A stretch of DNA of 64,000 nt from Fictibacillus nanhaiensis (GTDB lineage Bacteria; Bacillota; Bacilli; Bacillales; Fictibacillaceae), in NCBI RefSeq assembly GCF_019801215.1, contig NZ_JAHVJO010000001.1, positions 1,488,001 through 1,552,000 of the forward strand. The letters are read 5' to 3'. Shown one piece after another: positions 33,492 through 41,876 of the stretch. A model generated the notes under the pieces. It was not told where the DNA came from and did not search any database. It saw only the letters and a program-made list of their open reading frames with translations. The position numbers were made by a program, and so were the translations under genes. The first letter of the stretch is position 1. The number at the start of each line of letters is the position of its first letter.

Positions 33492-34421
33492 ATGTTAATA
33501 GACTATCGAAGTAATCATTTCGAACTTCACAAAATGAAAGAAGGAATATATGCAGCTATCAGTAAAGACGGTGGCGGTGCGGTAGGAAATGCGGGTTTTA
33601 TAGATTTAGGAAACCGAACCATCGTGTTTGACACGTTCAACACACAGCAAGCAGCCATGGACTTAAAGCACTGTGCCGAGGAGTTAACGAATCGACCCGT
33701 ATCGTGGGTCGTGAACAGTCATTACCATGGTGATCATATTCGCGGAAATCAAGTCTTTTTAAACAGTGGAATTCTTTCGAGTGAACAGACATACAAAAAA
33801 ATCAAGGAGGTTCAGCCCTCCCGCATTGCGTCACAAAAACAAGATTTAGAAGGCTTACAAAATCATTTTCTTTCATTACAAAAAGAATTTGAGCAGACTT
33901 CGGATCCAAAGATATTGGTTCAAATCAGTTTCTTACAAGAGATGTCCGTTTCCTTGCCTACTCTAGAATTGACACTTCCTTCATACACGTTCAAGGAAGA
34001 ATTTACGTTTCATGGCAATGAACGGACAGCAAAGTTATTTACATGGGGTCCGGCTCACTCGCCATGTGATGCATTTCTATACTTGCCTGAAGATGAAGTA
34101 CTCTTTATGGGTGACCTATTATTCGTCAACACCCACGCATCATTTTTTGATGAATCCGATCTTGAGAACTGGAAGCGTACTTTAGGAAAACTGGAAACAT
34201 GGAGCGTGGAGACAGTCGTCCCAGGTCATGGCCCAATCGGAACAAAATCAGATCTTAAGACCTTGATACAATACATCCAAGATATAGAAGTGCTTGCAAA
34301 CTGTACGAGTGGTGGAGACCAGATAGAAATGCCCATGAAGTATAAAGATTGGTCACTTCCTCAACTTTTCATGAAGAACATCAATCACATACAGAAATCA
34401 TTCGAGATGAACAGGAGTTAA
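33492..34421 (+). CDS. Metallo-beta-lactamase-fold hydrolase
   Basis: 309 residues; ATG 33492 after GAGAGGAGG. MBL motifs: FIDLGNRTIVFDTFNT (Asp), VVNSHYHGDHIRGNQ (HxHxDH), WGPAHSPCDAFLYLPEDEVLFMGDLLF (His, Asp) and VVPGHGPIG (His). This is a complete two-metal site in the lactonase/hydrolase branch. An internal helical insert (about 110-155) covers the active site. A VOC gene follows 4 bases later and is likely co-transcribed. Confidence 0.9.
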   Translation: MLIDYRSNHFELHKMKEGIYAAISKDGGGAVGNAGFIDLGNRTIVFDTFNTQQAAMDLKHCAEELTNRPVSWVVNSHYHGDHIRGNQVFLNSGILSSEQTYKKIKEVQPSRIASQKQDLEGLQNHFLSLQKEFEQTSDPKILVQISFLQEMSVSLPTLELTLPSYTFKEEFTFHGNERTAKLFTWGPAHSPCDAFLYLPEDEVLFMGDLLFVNTHASFFDESDLENWKRTLGKLETWSVETVVPGHGPIGTKSDLKTLIQYIQDIEVLANCTSGGDQIEMPMKYKDWSLPQLFMKNINHIQKSFEMNRS

Positions 34422-34425
34422 GGCA

Positions 34426-34815
34426 ATGAATAACAAAGGATTTTATGTAAAAGATGTTACCCCTATTCTACGTATCTTTGATGTCGAGAAAGCAAAAGCC
34501 TTTTATCTTAACTTTTTGGAGTTCGCCTTAGATTGGGAGCATCGATATGAGGAAAACTTCCCATTATACATGCAAGTTTCTTTAGGTTCTTGTAAGCTGC
34601 ATTTATCAGAGCATTATGGAGACTCAAGTCCAGGTGTTAAAATTCGGATTGAAGTTGAGGCAATCCATGTACTTCAGGAGACGTTGCTCTTAAAAGAGGA
34701 TAAGTACTGCAGACCAGATTTTGAAGAAGCCCACGGGCAGTTAGAAATGACGATTACCGACCCTTTTGGCAACCAGATTTGTTTTTTTGAACCCTTACAA
34801 GAGTTGAAAAAATAA
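34426..34815 (+). CDS. Glyoxalase/bleomycin-resistance-like VOC protein
   Basis: 129 residues; ATG 34426, with AGGAG about 9 bases upstream inside the end of the preceding gene. The pattern TPILRIFDVEKAKAFYLNFLEFALDWEHRYEENFPLYMQVSLGSCKLHLSEHYGDSSPG is typical of bleomycin-resistance-like VOC proteins of the 'glyoxalase superfamily' type. The end MTITDPFGNQICFFEP is the second-repeat motif. It may bind a drug or metabolite. Second gene of a pair with the MBL hydrolase. Confidence 0.85.
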   Translation: MNNKGFYVKDVTPILRIFDVEKAKAFYLNFLEFALDWEHRYEENFPLYMQVSLGSCKLHLSEHYGDSSPGVKIRIEVEAIHVLQETLLLKEDKYCRPDFEEAHGQLEMTITDPFGNQICFFEPLQELKK

Positions 34816-34842
34816 AAGAGCGGATATTTCCCCGCTCTTTTT
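34814..34842. terminator. Terminator between convergent genes
   Basis: AAAAGAGCGG, 7-8-base loop, CCGCTCTTTTT. The symmetric A/T flanks let it serve both directions. Confidence 0.88.
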
Positions 34843-34877
34843 CATTTGTGATTAATCCAACTTGGAGTTATTCTGCC

Positions 34878-36035
34878 TCACAAAAGCGCTCTTTTGGCAA
34901 GCATACTAATAACCATATCATCCATTGGCGGATTGTGCAGACCTGCCCGAACATCACGATAATACCGCTGCAAGGGACTTGACATCGCAAGGCTTCTCGC
35001 CCCCACAATCCGCATCGCAAGATCTACCACTTTTGCCGCAGAGTTCGTCGCCACATGCTTTACAGCGAGTAAAGAAGGTCCCATCTCCATTCTCGACTGT
35101 GGCTCGTTTACCCATTTTGCTGCAGCACCATACAACAGCTCTCTCGCTTTAAAAAGTTCCAGTTCCATTTCACCGATCTTACGCTGAACTTCGGGAACTT
35201 CTCCAATTGGGCCCGGCAAGCTGTTTGGTTTATACGTTTTTGCAAAGTTAACAGCTTCGTTTCGAGCAGCTAACGCCACACCTAAGTAACAGGCTGGAAT
35301 GTGAAGCAGCCAAGCTTTTGGTACATCCCGACTTCCCCTCTCCTCTTCTACGAGTGCGTTCTCACTTACCTTTACATCTTTCATAATAAGATCGTCACTT
35401 CGGGTACCGCGCATCGCTATCATGTCCCATGTTTCTTCAATGGATACCCCGTTTTGTTTCATATCGATTAAATAGTTTCCTTTTTTACCTGTGTCACCGA
35501 TTTGTGCAGAAACAATTGCATAATCTAGTGCAGGAGCCATTGAGGTGAATGTCTTTGTTCCATTAATGACCCAATTTCCGTTTTCCTTCACCGCTCTAGT
35601 TTGCGGCATGCCTCCGCGCGTTGGACTGCCTGTTGCAGGTTCCGTTGCCGCTCGATTTACGAGTGCCTGCTGTTGAACAACTTTTTCACATAATGATCGA
35701 AATATTGCTTCATTCCATGATCGTTCTTCAGCCAATTCTAAAAAACAGCCTAAGTGCCAGCCGAGACAGAGTGCTGTTGCGGCATCCCCCTCTGCAATTC
35801 TTTCTTGCAAAAGTACAAATTCATATAAACTCAAACCCTCTCCACCAAACTCTTTCGGTATGGTGAGCGATAAATAGCCTGCTTGTTTTAACTCTTCTAT
35901 ATTCTCAAAAGGGAAACTGCTTTCCTGATCATGCTTGTCTGCTCGTTTGGCAAACTGATAAGCAAGTGTATCGATTTTAGTAAACCACTCTTGCTGTTCT
36001 TCATTTTTTATATACATCTCATTTAAATAACTCAC
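34878..36035 (-). CDS. Acyl-CoA dehydrogenase family flavoprotein
   Basis: 385 residues from GTG 36035 (AAGGGA about 11 bases upstream). ACAD features: LTIPKEFGGEGLSLYEFVLLQERIAEGDAATALCLG, then FAD-binding ATEPATGSPTRGG, NGTKTFTSMAPALDYAIVSA and MRGTRSDDLIMKDV. The C-terminal helical bundle has VVDLAMRIVGARSLAMSSPLQRYYRDVRAGLHNPPMDD. This last block resembles the SfnB/DszC-like or monooxygenase-related branch more than classic beta-oxidation enzymes, so an FMN-dependent oxidase is possible. Lone gene. Confidence 0.88.
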   Translation of the reverse strand: MSYLNEMYIKNEEQQEWFTKIDTLAYQFAKRADKHDQESSFPFENIEELKQAGYLSLTIPKEFGGEGLSLYEFVLLQERIAEGDAATALCLGWHLGCFLELAEERSWNEAIFRSLCEKVVQQQALVNRAATEPATGSPTRGGMPQTRAVKENGNWVINGTKTFTSMAPALDYAIVSAQIGDTGKKGNYLIDMKQNGVSIEETWDMIAMRGTRSDDLIMKDVKVSENALVEEERGSRDVPKAWLLHIPACYLGVALAARNEAVNFAKTYKPNSLPGPIGEVPEVQRKIGEMELELFKARELLYGAAAKWVNEPQSRMEMGPSLLAVKHVATNSAAKVVDLAMRIVGARSLAMSSPLQRYYRDVRAGLHNPPMDDMVISMLAKRALL

Positions 36036-36362
36036 TTAAACGCCAATCCCTTCCTAACAAATCAGAACACTATGGTTTTGAAGTATAGTGTATGCTTTTT
36101 CTTAAAAAAACGGCAAGGTATTAGTCCCATAATTCCCGTTTGACTTCTTCCTGACACATTCCTATTTTTTTCTTTATGGCGATTCTTCCACATTTTATTT
36201 AGTTTGCTTGATCACTTTGCAGAGAGAACTATTTCTAAAGTTTTTTTCACGATTGCATCCTTTTGACATGGTACTGACATTTTCATTGGATACATTAAGT
36301 GTACAAGGTTCAGCTCCATTTATTGACCTTTACAACCACATCAACTAGGAGGTACATGTTTT
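36036..36362. other. Intergenic region upstream of the repeat-protein gene
   Basis: About 330 bases with no supported gene. It contains the promoters of the divergent acyl-CoA dehydrogenase and the repeat-protein gene. A TTGACA at about 36262 could be a -35, but the matching -10 is poor. No repeat or hairpin of note. Confidence 0.35.
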
Positions 36363-37397
36363 ATGAAGAAATCAGTTATCGGTTTTACACTTGCTGGTGC
36401 ACTGCTAGTCGGAGGATACGCGACTACCTCTCTTGCAGCGGACAACAATAAGTCGGAATCAACCTTCACCTCATCAAAACTGTGGGGACTGAAAGGAAAA
36501 GGCCACGGCCATTTTAAGGGCAGCTCAGAAGATCTCCTACAAAAAGCGAAGGATCTTGGAATCAACACGAGTGGGAAAGATGCGGGAACCTTAATGAAAG
36601 AAATTCGTGAAGTGAGGATTACAGAAGAAGCAAAGAAATTAGGAATTGAGACGCAGAACAAAGCCATCGATACACTTCGTGAGGAAGTTCGACTCGCAAA
36701 GCTACAGAAGAAAGCAAAGAATCTAGGAATCTCTACTAACAATAAAGATGCCAGCACCCTTCATAAAGAAATCCATTTCGCACAGCTAAAAATAAAAGCG
36801 AAAGATCTTGGTGTTACTACTGACGGAAAAAATGCACAAACACTAAAGGAAGATATTCATAAAGCAATATTGTATAAAAAAGCCGAAGAACTTAATATCT
36901 CAACTGATGGGAAAGATTTGCACACTGTAAAACTTGAAGTGATGACAGCCGTGATTCATAAAGAAGCAAAAGAACTTGGAATACCAACAGATGGCAAGCC
37001 ATTAAAAGAGCTAGCGCGTGAGGTCGTATCTGCTCGCGTCAAGCTAGAAGCTCAAAAGCTAAACATCATAATCGACGGAAAGAGGATTCGTGAAATTACA
37101 TTTGAAGTACGAACGAAAAAAGTGCAGAACGTAGCAAAAGAATTAGGAATTCCTACAGAAGACAAAACAACAAAAGAACTGATTGATGCCATTAGGGAAA
37201 AAGATGCCGATAAGATAAAAGAATTACGTGATGATGATTTTTTCGTTAAAAAAGGGTTCTTCGGATCAAGAGGACATCATGGGGATAAACATCATGACGC
37301 TGGTCAGAAAAATTTTCGTGAAGATGCACCTTCTGGTGGTGAAGGCGAACTCCAAATGAATACAGAATTACAGATTGAAAGCGGAAACGAATTGTAA
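36363..37397 (+). CDS. Secreted protein with eight 28-residue SAP/HeH-like repeats
   Basis: 344 residues; ATG 36363 after AGGAGG. Signal peptide at about 1-25 (ending LAADN), a short Gly/His linker (GKGHGHFKG), then eight tandem units of 28 residues from about 58 to 280. The pattern is AKxLGIxTxGKxxxTLxxEIxxAxLxKK (for example AKELGIPTDGKPLKELAREV). Each unit predicts two helices around an 'LGI-T-GK' turn, like SAP/HeH-type units. A second His-rich stretch (SRGHHGDKHHDAG) and an acidic tail follow. Lys-rich and secreted, it could bind DNA, teichoic acid or the wall. A two-component system follows after 72 bases. No known family name is claimed. Confidence 0.8.
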   Translation: MKKSVIGFTLAGALLVGGYATTSLAADNNKSESTFTSSKLWGLKGKGHGHFKGSSEDLLQKAKDLGINTSGKDAGTLMKEIREVRITEEAKKLGIETQNKAIDTLREEVRLAKLQKKAKNLGISTNNKDASTLHKEIHFAQLKIKAKDLGVTTDGKNAQTLKEDIHKAILYKKAEELNISTDGKDLHTVKLEVMTAVIHKEAKELGIPTDGKPLKELAREVVSARVKLEAQKLNIIIDGKRIREITFEVRTKKVQNVAKELGIPTEDKTTKELIDAIREKDADKIKELRDDDFFVKKGFFGSRGHHGDKHHDAGQKNFREDAPSGGEGELQMNTELQIESGNEL

Positions 37398-37469
37398 TCT
37401 GTTAAACGGTCCCCAGTCTATAAAACTGGGGATTTTTCAAGTATAGTAGGGATAACGGGAGGGGCAGCG

Positions 37470-38156
37470 ATGAAAACCATTTTGCTTGTTGAAGACGAAG
37501 AAACCATTTCAAGAGTATTGACGGTGTACTTACAACATGAGGGATACGAAGTGCTGCAAGCCTTTAATGGTGAGAAAGCACTAACACTTTTTCTCGAGCA
37601 GACTCCTAATCTTGTTATACTGGACGTCATGCTTCCGGACAAAGACGGTTGGAGCATTCTTCAAGAGATTCGTGAGATCAGTTCCTGCCCTGTTATCTTG
37701 TTAACCGCTCTTGGAGATATTGATTACCGGTTAAAAGGATTAAATCAAGGGGCAGATGATTACATAACGAAACCATTTATCAGCGAGGAAGTCATTGCCA
37801 GGGTCAATGCGGTATTGCGCCGCTCTCCAAATGTTTTAGATTCGGAAAATACGAAACAATACGGCTGCCTTACGATCAACCTGGATTCTCACGTCGTTAA
37901 GATAAACGGAGAAACAGTCGTATTAACGCCGAAAGACCTTTCCTTGCTCCTCTTTTTATCAACTAGACCGAACCGCACATTTACGAGAGACAGCTTGATT
38001 GGGAATGTGTGGGGTATGGATTACGATGGTAGCGATCGAGCAGTAGATCTTGCGATAAAACGAATCCGTCAAGCATTGGCAAAATGGCCTAGTTCCCAAG
38101 GAGAAATCCGGACATTAAGAGGATTGGGGTATCAGTTCTGTGTTTACGAAAAATAA
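37470..38156 (+). CDS. OmpR/PhoB-type response regulator
   Basis: 228 residues; ATG 37470 after GGGAGGGG. Receiver domain: acidic pair VEDEE, phospho-acceptor Asp52 (LVILDVMLPDKDG), Thr (LLTALG) and Lys (DYITKPF). The C-terminal winged helix covers 130-225 (LTPKDLSLLLFLSTRPNRTFTRDSLIGNVWGMDYDGSDRAVDLAIKRIRQAL ... LRGLGYQF). Its gene overlaps the histidine-kinase gene by 17 bases. The secreted repeat protein just upstream is a probable target or input protein. Confidence 0.96.
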   Translation: MKTILLVEDEETISRVLTVYLQHEGYEVLQAFNGEKALTLFLEQTPNLVILDVMLPDKDGWSILQEIREISSCPVILLTALGDIDYRLKGLNQGADDYITKPFISEEVIARVNAVLRRSPNVLDSENTKQYGCLTINLDSHVVKINGETVVLTPKDLSLLLFLSTRPNRTFTRDSLIGNVWGMDYDGSDRAVDLAIKRIRQALAKWPSSQGEIRTLRGLGYQFCVYEK

Positions 38157-39555
38157 AAACCGGACCACTTTGCTAAAATATTGGACGACTCGATACGTGT
38201 CTACTCTTTTTATCGGACTGCTTATTCTTGGCGTGTTTTCTTTATGGTGGATCAGGCACAATACAATAGAAAACCGGTTAACACTTATGGAATATACTGC
38301 AGCAGAAACAGCCGACCGAATCGGGCTTACAGATAGAAGAAATGATTTTAATTCCTTTAACCGAAGGCTTGATGACCGGGCTAAGTTACTTCAAATGAAA
38401 AAACCGCCAGAGTTGTTTATTACGAATTTGAACGGCAACATTTTAAATGCCAGATCACCTCATAGAGGCCGATTGCCAAATGAGCATCCACTTCAAAGTC
38501 TAAAGAAAATTCCGGCAAAAATTTTAGATACGAATGAAACAATTCAAAAGGTAAAGATAGATAGCAAGCCCGTGTATGTCGTCAAAAAGCCCATTATGTT
38601 TGAGGGCAATCAAGCTGGATGGGTTGTTGTGGTGCAGACCGCTTCACAAGTAACGAACGTAAATCAAGAATACAGATTCCCAATCTTCTTATTAGTTGGT
38701 ATAGGCCTCTTAGGCTGGATAGTGATTTATTTTCTATCTAAAAAAATCGTTAAACCCATTCAAGATGTGGCACGAGCAGCATCCCAAATTAAAGACGGTA
38801 ATTACGACATCAACCTGAACACCCACGCAAAAGAAAAGGAATTATATGAACTATTAACGTCATTTGAGGAGATGACAAGTCGTTTATCACACCTAGAGAA
38901 GCTTCGAGCGGAATTGCTGGCAGGTGTAACGCACGATTTAAAAACACCCGTCACCTCAATCAGTGGTCTTGTTCAGGCCGTAAAAGACGGCGTTGTTTCT
39001 GGCGAAGAACGAAATGAATTTTTGGAAATCACATTAAAAGAAGTCAACCGTTTACAAAGGATGATTGAGGACTTGCTCGATTACAACTCACTTTCTGCTG
39101 GTGCTTTTTCCATTCGCAGCGAAACCTGCCATTTTAATGAAATGGTAGAAGATATCGTGCATCAGTGGAAAATGACACAAAATGAAGATATTGATATAGA
39201 AGTGATTCTTCCTCGTGCCAACATTTATAGAGAAACGGACCCGCTTCGCTTGCAGCAGATTTTGATCAACCTTTTCAATAATTCCTATCACTCTATTGAT
39301 TCTACAGGTTCAATAACCGTAACTCTTACCGAAAACAGCATCGACGTACAAGATACGGGTTCTGGAATTCCTGAAAAAGAACAACCTTATGTGTTCGAGC
39401 GTTTTTTTCGGGGAGAAAAGAAGAAACTAAAGGTTAGAGGACTCGGTTTAGGCTTGCCATTTAGTAAAATGCTTGCCAAAGCACTGGGTGCAGATCTTGT
39501 ATTAAAAGAAAGTTCTCTACAAGGAAGTACGTTTTCTATGGTTTGGAAAAAATAG
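38140..39555 (+). CDS. HAMP-containing sensor histidine kinase
   Basis: 471 residues from GTG 38140, overlapping the regulator gene by 17 bases (translational coupling). Membrane helix 1 at about 20-38, an outer sensor region of about 140 residues, helix 2 at about 181-200, a HAMP domain (VKPIQDVARAASQIKDGNYD), HisKA with His265 (GVTHDLKTPVTSISG), and the ATPase boxes NLFNNSYHSI, DTGSGIP, FERFFRG and GLGLGLPFSK. All catalytic elements are present. Its signal may be sensed with the secreted repeat protein coded upstream. Confidence 0.95.
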   Translation: MFTKNKNRTTLLKYWTTRYVSTLFIGLLILGVFSLWWIRHNTIENRLTLMEYTAAETADRIGLTDRRNDFNSFNRRLDDRAKLLQMKKPPELFITNLNGNILNARSPHRGRLPNEHPLQSLKKIPAKILDTNETIQKVKIDSKPVYVVKKPIMFEGNQAGWVVVVQTASQVTNVNQEYRFPIFLLVGIGLLGWIVIYFLSKKIVKPIQDVARAASQIKDGNYDINLNTHAKEKELYELLTSFEEMTSRLSHLEKLRAELLAGVTHDLKTPVTSISGLVQAVKDGVVSGEERNEFLEITLKEVNRLQRMIEDLLDYNSLSAGAFSIRSETCHFNEMVEDIVHQWKMTQNEDIDIEVILPRANIYRETDPLRLQQILINLFNNSYHSIDSTGSITVTLTENSIDVQDTGSGIPEKEQPYVFERFFRGEKKKLKVRGLGLGLPFSKMLAKALGADLVLKESSLQGSTFSMVWKK

Positions 39556-39566
39556 ATTCAAAAGCA

Positions 39567-39595
39567 TTTACAAGAACACTTGTTCGTGTTATTCT
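39567..39595 (+). promoter_or_regulatory. Promoter with LexA-type box in the spacer
   Basis: -35 TTTACA (39567-39572), exactly 17 bases, -10 TATTCT (39590-39595). The spacer contains GAACACTTGTTC (39574-39585): perfect GAAC and GTTC half-sites four bases apart, as in the Bacillus DinR/LexA box. A repressor there would block the promoter. It lies 12 bases after the kinase stop codon. Confidence 0.72.
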
Positions 39596-39601
39596 ATATG
39601 T

Positions 39602-39666
39602 AGGTTAGAACTTCCAACACCTAACCTCCCCACCAGCAGACCGGCCCACCCAGCCGGTCTTTTTTT
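39602..39666 (+). ncRNA. Candidate SOS-regulated small RNA, about 65 nt
   Basis: Starts about 7 bases after the -10 at 39595. Hairpin 1 is AGGTTAG (39602-39608), a 12-base loop, CTAACCT (39621-39627). A C-rich single-stranded linker CCCCACCAGCA follows. Hairpin 2 is GACCGGC / GCCGGTC with loop CCACCCA and six to seven T, an intrinsic terminator. There is no ORF. C-rich linkers and loops can pair with GGAGG/GGGUGG sites, as in known Gram-positive sRNAs. Alternative: simply the terminator of the kinase operon. Confidence 0.55.
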
Positions 39667-39813
39667 CAAAAATAGAAAAAACGTTAAACCTACTAGATCA
39701 ATGCATTCGACTCTAGAATAACGCACATAAGCTTACTGTGTAAAATTATAAAAAAGTTAATTTTGTAATATATTTTGTTTTTTTACAAATCCTAACTAGT
39801 GGAGGCGACAAAA

Positions 39814-39963
39814 ATGAAAAAACAAGATAAATCAAAAGATAGTAACCAAAAAGCAGATTCTATGAACCCTGTGGATCAGGGGTTAAACTTGGTTGCTCAA
39901 GTAGTTAATAATATTACTGGTCTTGACAAGGGGAACGATGGCAAAAACAATAATAAAGTTTAA
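39814..39963 (+). CDS. Small hydrophilic protein, 49 aa
   Basis: ATG 39814 with GGAGGCG 8 bases upstream; TAA at 39961-39963, then a terminator. The sequence is Lys/Asn/Asp-rich at both ends with one amphipathic helix (QGLNLVAQVVNNITGL). It resembles small spore or stress proteins of Bacillaceae but was not recognised. The strong site and terminator make it a real gene. Confidence 0.65.
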   Translation: MKKQDKSKDSNQKADSMNPVDQGLNLVAQVVNNITGLDKGNDGKNNNKV

Positions 39964-40057
39964 ATTGAACGCCTTTTTTTAGGCGTTTTTCTTCTTGCCT
40001 AATGACATCTTGATTCTCGTACAATTTTTCTGCAAAATCACTTGTGTTTTCCATCAT
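39914..40057 (-). CDS. Small hypothetical protein overlapping a convergent terminator, 47 aa
   Basis: ATG 40057 (a second ATG follows) after GAGGGGC. The first 28 residues (ENTSDFAEKLYENQDVIRQ, then EEKRLKKG) look like a genuine acidic/basic helix of a small Bacillus protein. The frame then runs through the terminator hairpin (39968-39990) and antisense into the 49-aa gene, with a cysteine-rich end that looks like chance. The intact protein may once have ended earlier. Tentative. Confidence 0.35.
   Translation of the reverse strand: MMENTSDFAEKLYENQDVIRQEEKRLKKGVQFKLYYCFCHRSPCQDQ
39968..39990 (+). terminator. Rho-independent terminator
   Basis: AACGCC, a loop mainly of T, GGCGTT and a T run, 5 bases after the 49-aa gene. 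Confidence 0.8.
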
Positions 40058-40159
40058 TATAGCCCCTCTCATCCATTTACAGGAAAAAAACTCGTTTCTT
40101 AACATACAGCAAACCGTACAAAAAAGCTCTGCAAACGATTAGGTTAGCAGAACTTCTTC

Positions 40160-40396
40160 TTAGTACATTCGTTGCCTTTTGACCCACAACCATAGAGCTA
40201 AAACGAGATGAATCGCTATTACTACAAGTACAGCTCCATATCGATCTGCAATCCAGCTCACAAACCCTACAAGCGGAAGCGTTAAAAGCAGATTGACGAT
40301 CATCAGCACCCAGGATGTTCTGGCAATTGCCACAATAAACAGTACAATAGGTGCTATAGTAAGGAGCCAAAATAAACCAGTTTGAAATAAATCCAT
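40160..40396 (-). CDS. Small integral membrane protein, 78 aa
   Basis: ATG 40396 with GGAGGGG upstream; the frame to 40417 crosses this site. Three hydrophobic helices fill the chain (LFWLLTIAPIVLFIVAIA, VLMIVNLLLTLPLVGFVSWIA, AVLVVIAIHLVLALWLWV), with a short basic tail KRQRMY. The family was not recognised. It lies 50 bases downstream of the MFS gene on the same strand and may be in the same transcript. Confidence 0.7.
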   Translation of the reverse strand: MDLFQTGLFWLLTIAPIVLFIVAIARTSWVLMIVNLLLTLPLVGFVSWIADRYGAVLVVIAIHLVLALWLWVKRQRMY

Positions 40397-40447
40397 AACT
40401 TCCCCTCCGCTTTTCATTATATAAGGGGTTCGTTACTTTCTCCAGCT

Positions 40448-41734
40448 TTAAACTGGTACTTTTTCTTTAAAAACTACCTCTTTCTCAGCTTCTGATTCTT
40501 CATCTTCATATCTTGGTAATGTGAGTAAATAAAAGACACCAACGATTATTAGTGACACACTGACGACCCAAAAAAGAGCTTCTACAGTCACAAATTTCGG
40601 GAAGAATGCAGCGATTAATCCGAGAGTGATCGTATGTGACAACATATTGATCGGGGTAATCCAGCCTTGAACACGCCCCATCATTTTAGGATCAACAATC
40701 TTTGGCAGCCATCCTCCAATTCCTATGTTGATAAGTGGGATTGATAGACCCAAAATTCCCGTGAACACAAAGAATGTCCATATATGTTGGGCAATCGCAC
40801 ATAAGCCAATGGCTGCTCCACTAATAAAAAGTCCAAGCACAATGGCATAGGAAAGCTTTATCTTGTTTGCAATCATTGAACATAACACACTGCCAACGAG
40901 AACTGAAACACCAAAGACGACTCCCATCCACATCATCATCTGCTCGTAATTATCCGGTGCGAGTTTGTACTTCATGATGAACGCAGGCATAACGGACAAA
41001 CCACCGTTTACTACTCCAAACATAAAGAAACCAAAAATTAAGGACATGAGTAATTTTGAACTTTTTATATAGGAAAAACCCGCTCCAAAATCTTGCCATA
41101 CCAATTTGATGTTTATATCTTTATACTTGTGATTTCCGTTAGGAAGACGAATTTCTTCGTCCACTTTCATGCTCATTATTAACAATGCAGAGATAACATA
41201 TGTTACAAGATCGAACACGATTGCCCCTTGGATTCCGATCGTCCAATAGATAAATATCGCTATCATATTTCCGAAAAGCATAAACACACTACCTACCATT
41301 TGATTTAAACCTGCGGCTAGCGTATATTCGTCCTTTGATAAAATTCCCTGCACCATAGCAGAATCAGCTGGAAAAAAGAACTTACTAACAGCACTTCGCA
41401 GAAACAGAATGGCAAAAATTAACGGCATCCAGTCCAGCAAAATTGCTCCTATGAGCGCAAGACTAAGAGCCGCACAGATCCAATCACAATAGATGGCAAT
41501 CTTTTGTCGGTCCATCCGGTCAGCCAGTACACCCACAATAAAAAAAACAGCAAGTGTAGGAAGAGAATACATCAATTCTGCCAATGTTGCATAAAAGGGC
41601 TGTTCGCCAAACTTATCTAATAAATAAAACATAAATGCGGTAACGCCGATAATACTACCCATCGTTGAAGTAAAACCGGCAAAGAACAACTTACTAAAGT
41701 TTCGGTTCTGAAATATTTTCAGAAAATCCTTCAT
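40448..41734 (-). CDS. Major facilitator superfamily transporter
   Basis: 428 residues from ATG 41734, 7 bases after GGAGGT; an upstream ATG at 41770 lacks a site. Twelve hydrophobic segments. The cytoplasmic loop 2-3 motif is VGVLADRMDRQKIAIYCDW, the MFS signature G-x-L-x-D-R-x-x-R/K. The second half is similar to macrolide-efflux/EntS-type exporters (FGVSVLVGSVLCSMIANKIKL). It is likely a proton-driven exporter of a drug or siderophore-like compound; substrate unknown. Divergent from the DHH nuclease gene. Confidence 0.9.
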   Translation of the reverse strand: MKDFLKIFQNRNFSKLFFAGFTSTMGSIIGVTAFMFYLLDKFGEQPFYATLAELMYSLPTLAVFFIVGVLADRMDRQKIAIYCDWICAALSLALIGAILLDWMPLIFAILFLRSAVSKFFFPADSAMVQGILSKDEYTLAAGLNQMVGSVFMLFGNMIAIFIYWTIGIQGAIVFDLVTYVISALLIMSMKVDEEIRLPNGNHKYKDINIKLVWQDFGAGFSYIKSSKLLMSLIFGFFMFGVVNGGLSVMPAFIMKYKLAPDNYEQMMMWMGVVFGVSVLVGSVLCSMIANKIKLSYAIVLGLFISGAAIGLCAIAQHIWTFFVFTGILGLSIPLINIGIGGWLPKIVDPKMMGRVQGWITPINMLSHTITLGLIAAFFPKFVTVEALFWVVSVSLIIVGVFYLLTLPRYEDEESEAEKEVVFKEKVPV

Positions 41735-41876
41735 CAAACGACCTCCATTATGTTTGAAACATATATCCACTTACCATTTTCTACCTAATTCCAACTTTTG
41801 TAAATGTTTTTTTAGGTTGAACTTTAGGCATTATGACGATACTCTAGACAGAGAGCAAAATAGAGAGGATACTGAC

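Noticed and set aside
32931-34815. VOC-MBL-VOC genes as a fosfomycin or beta-lactam resistance cluster
   Set aside because: None has the specific FosB or class B lactamase features, and the genes are in two divergent units.
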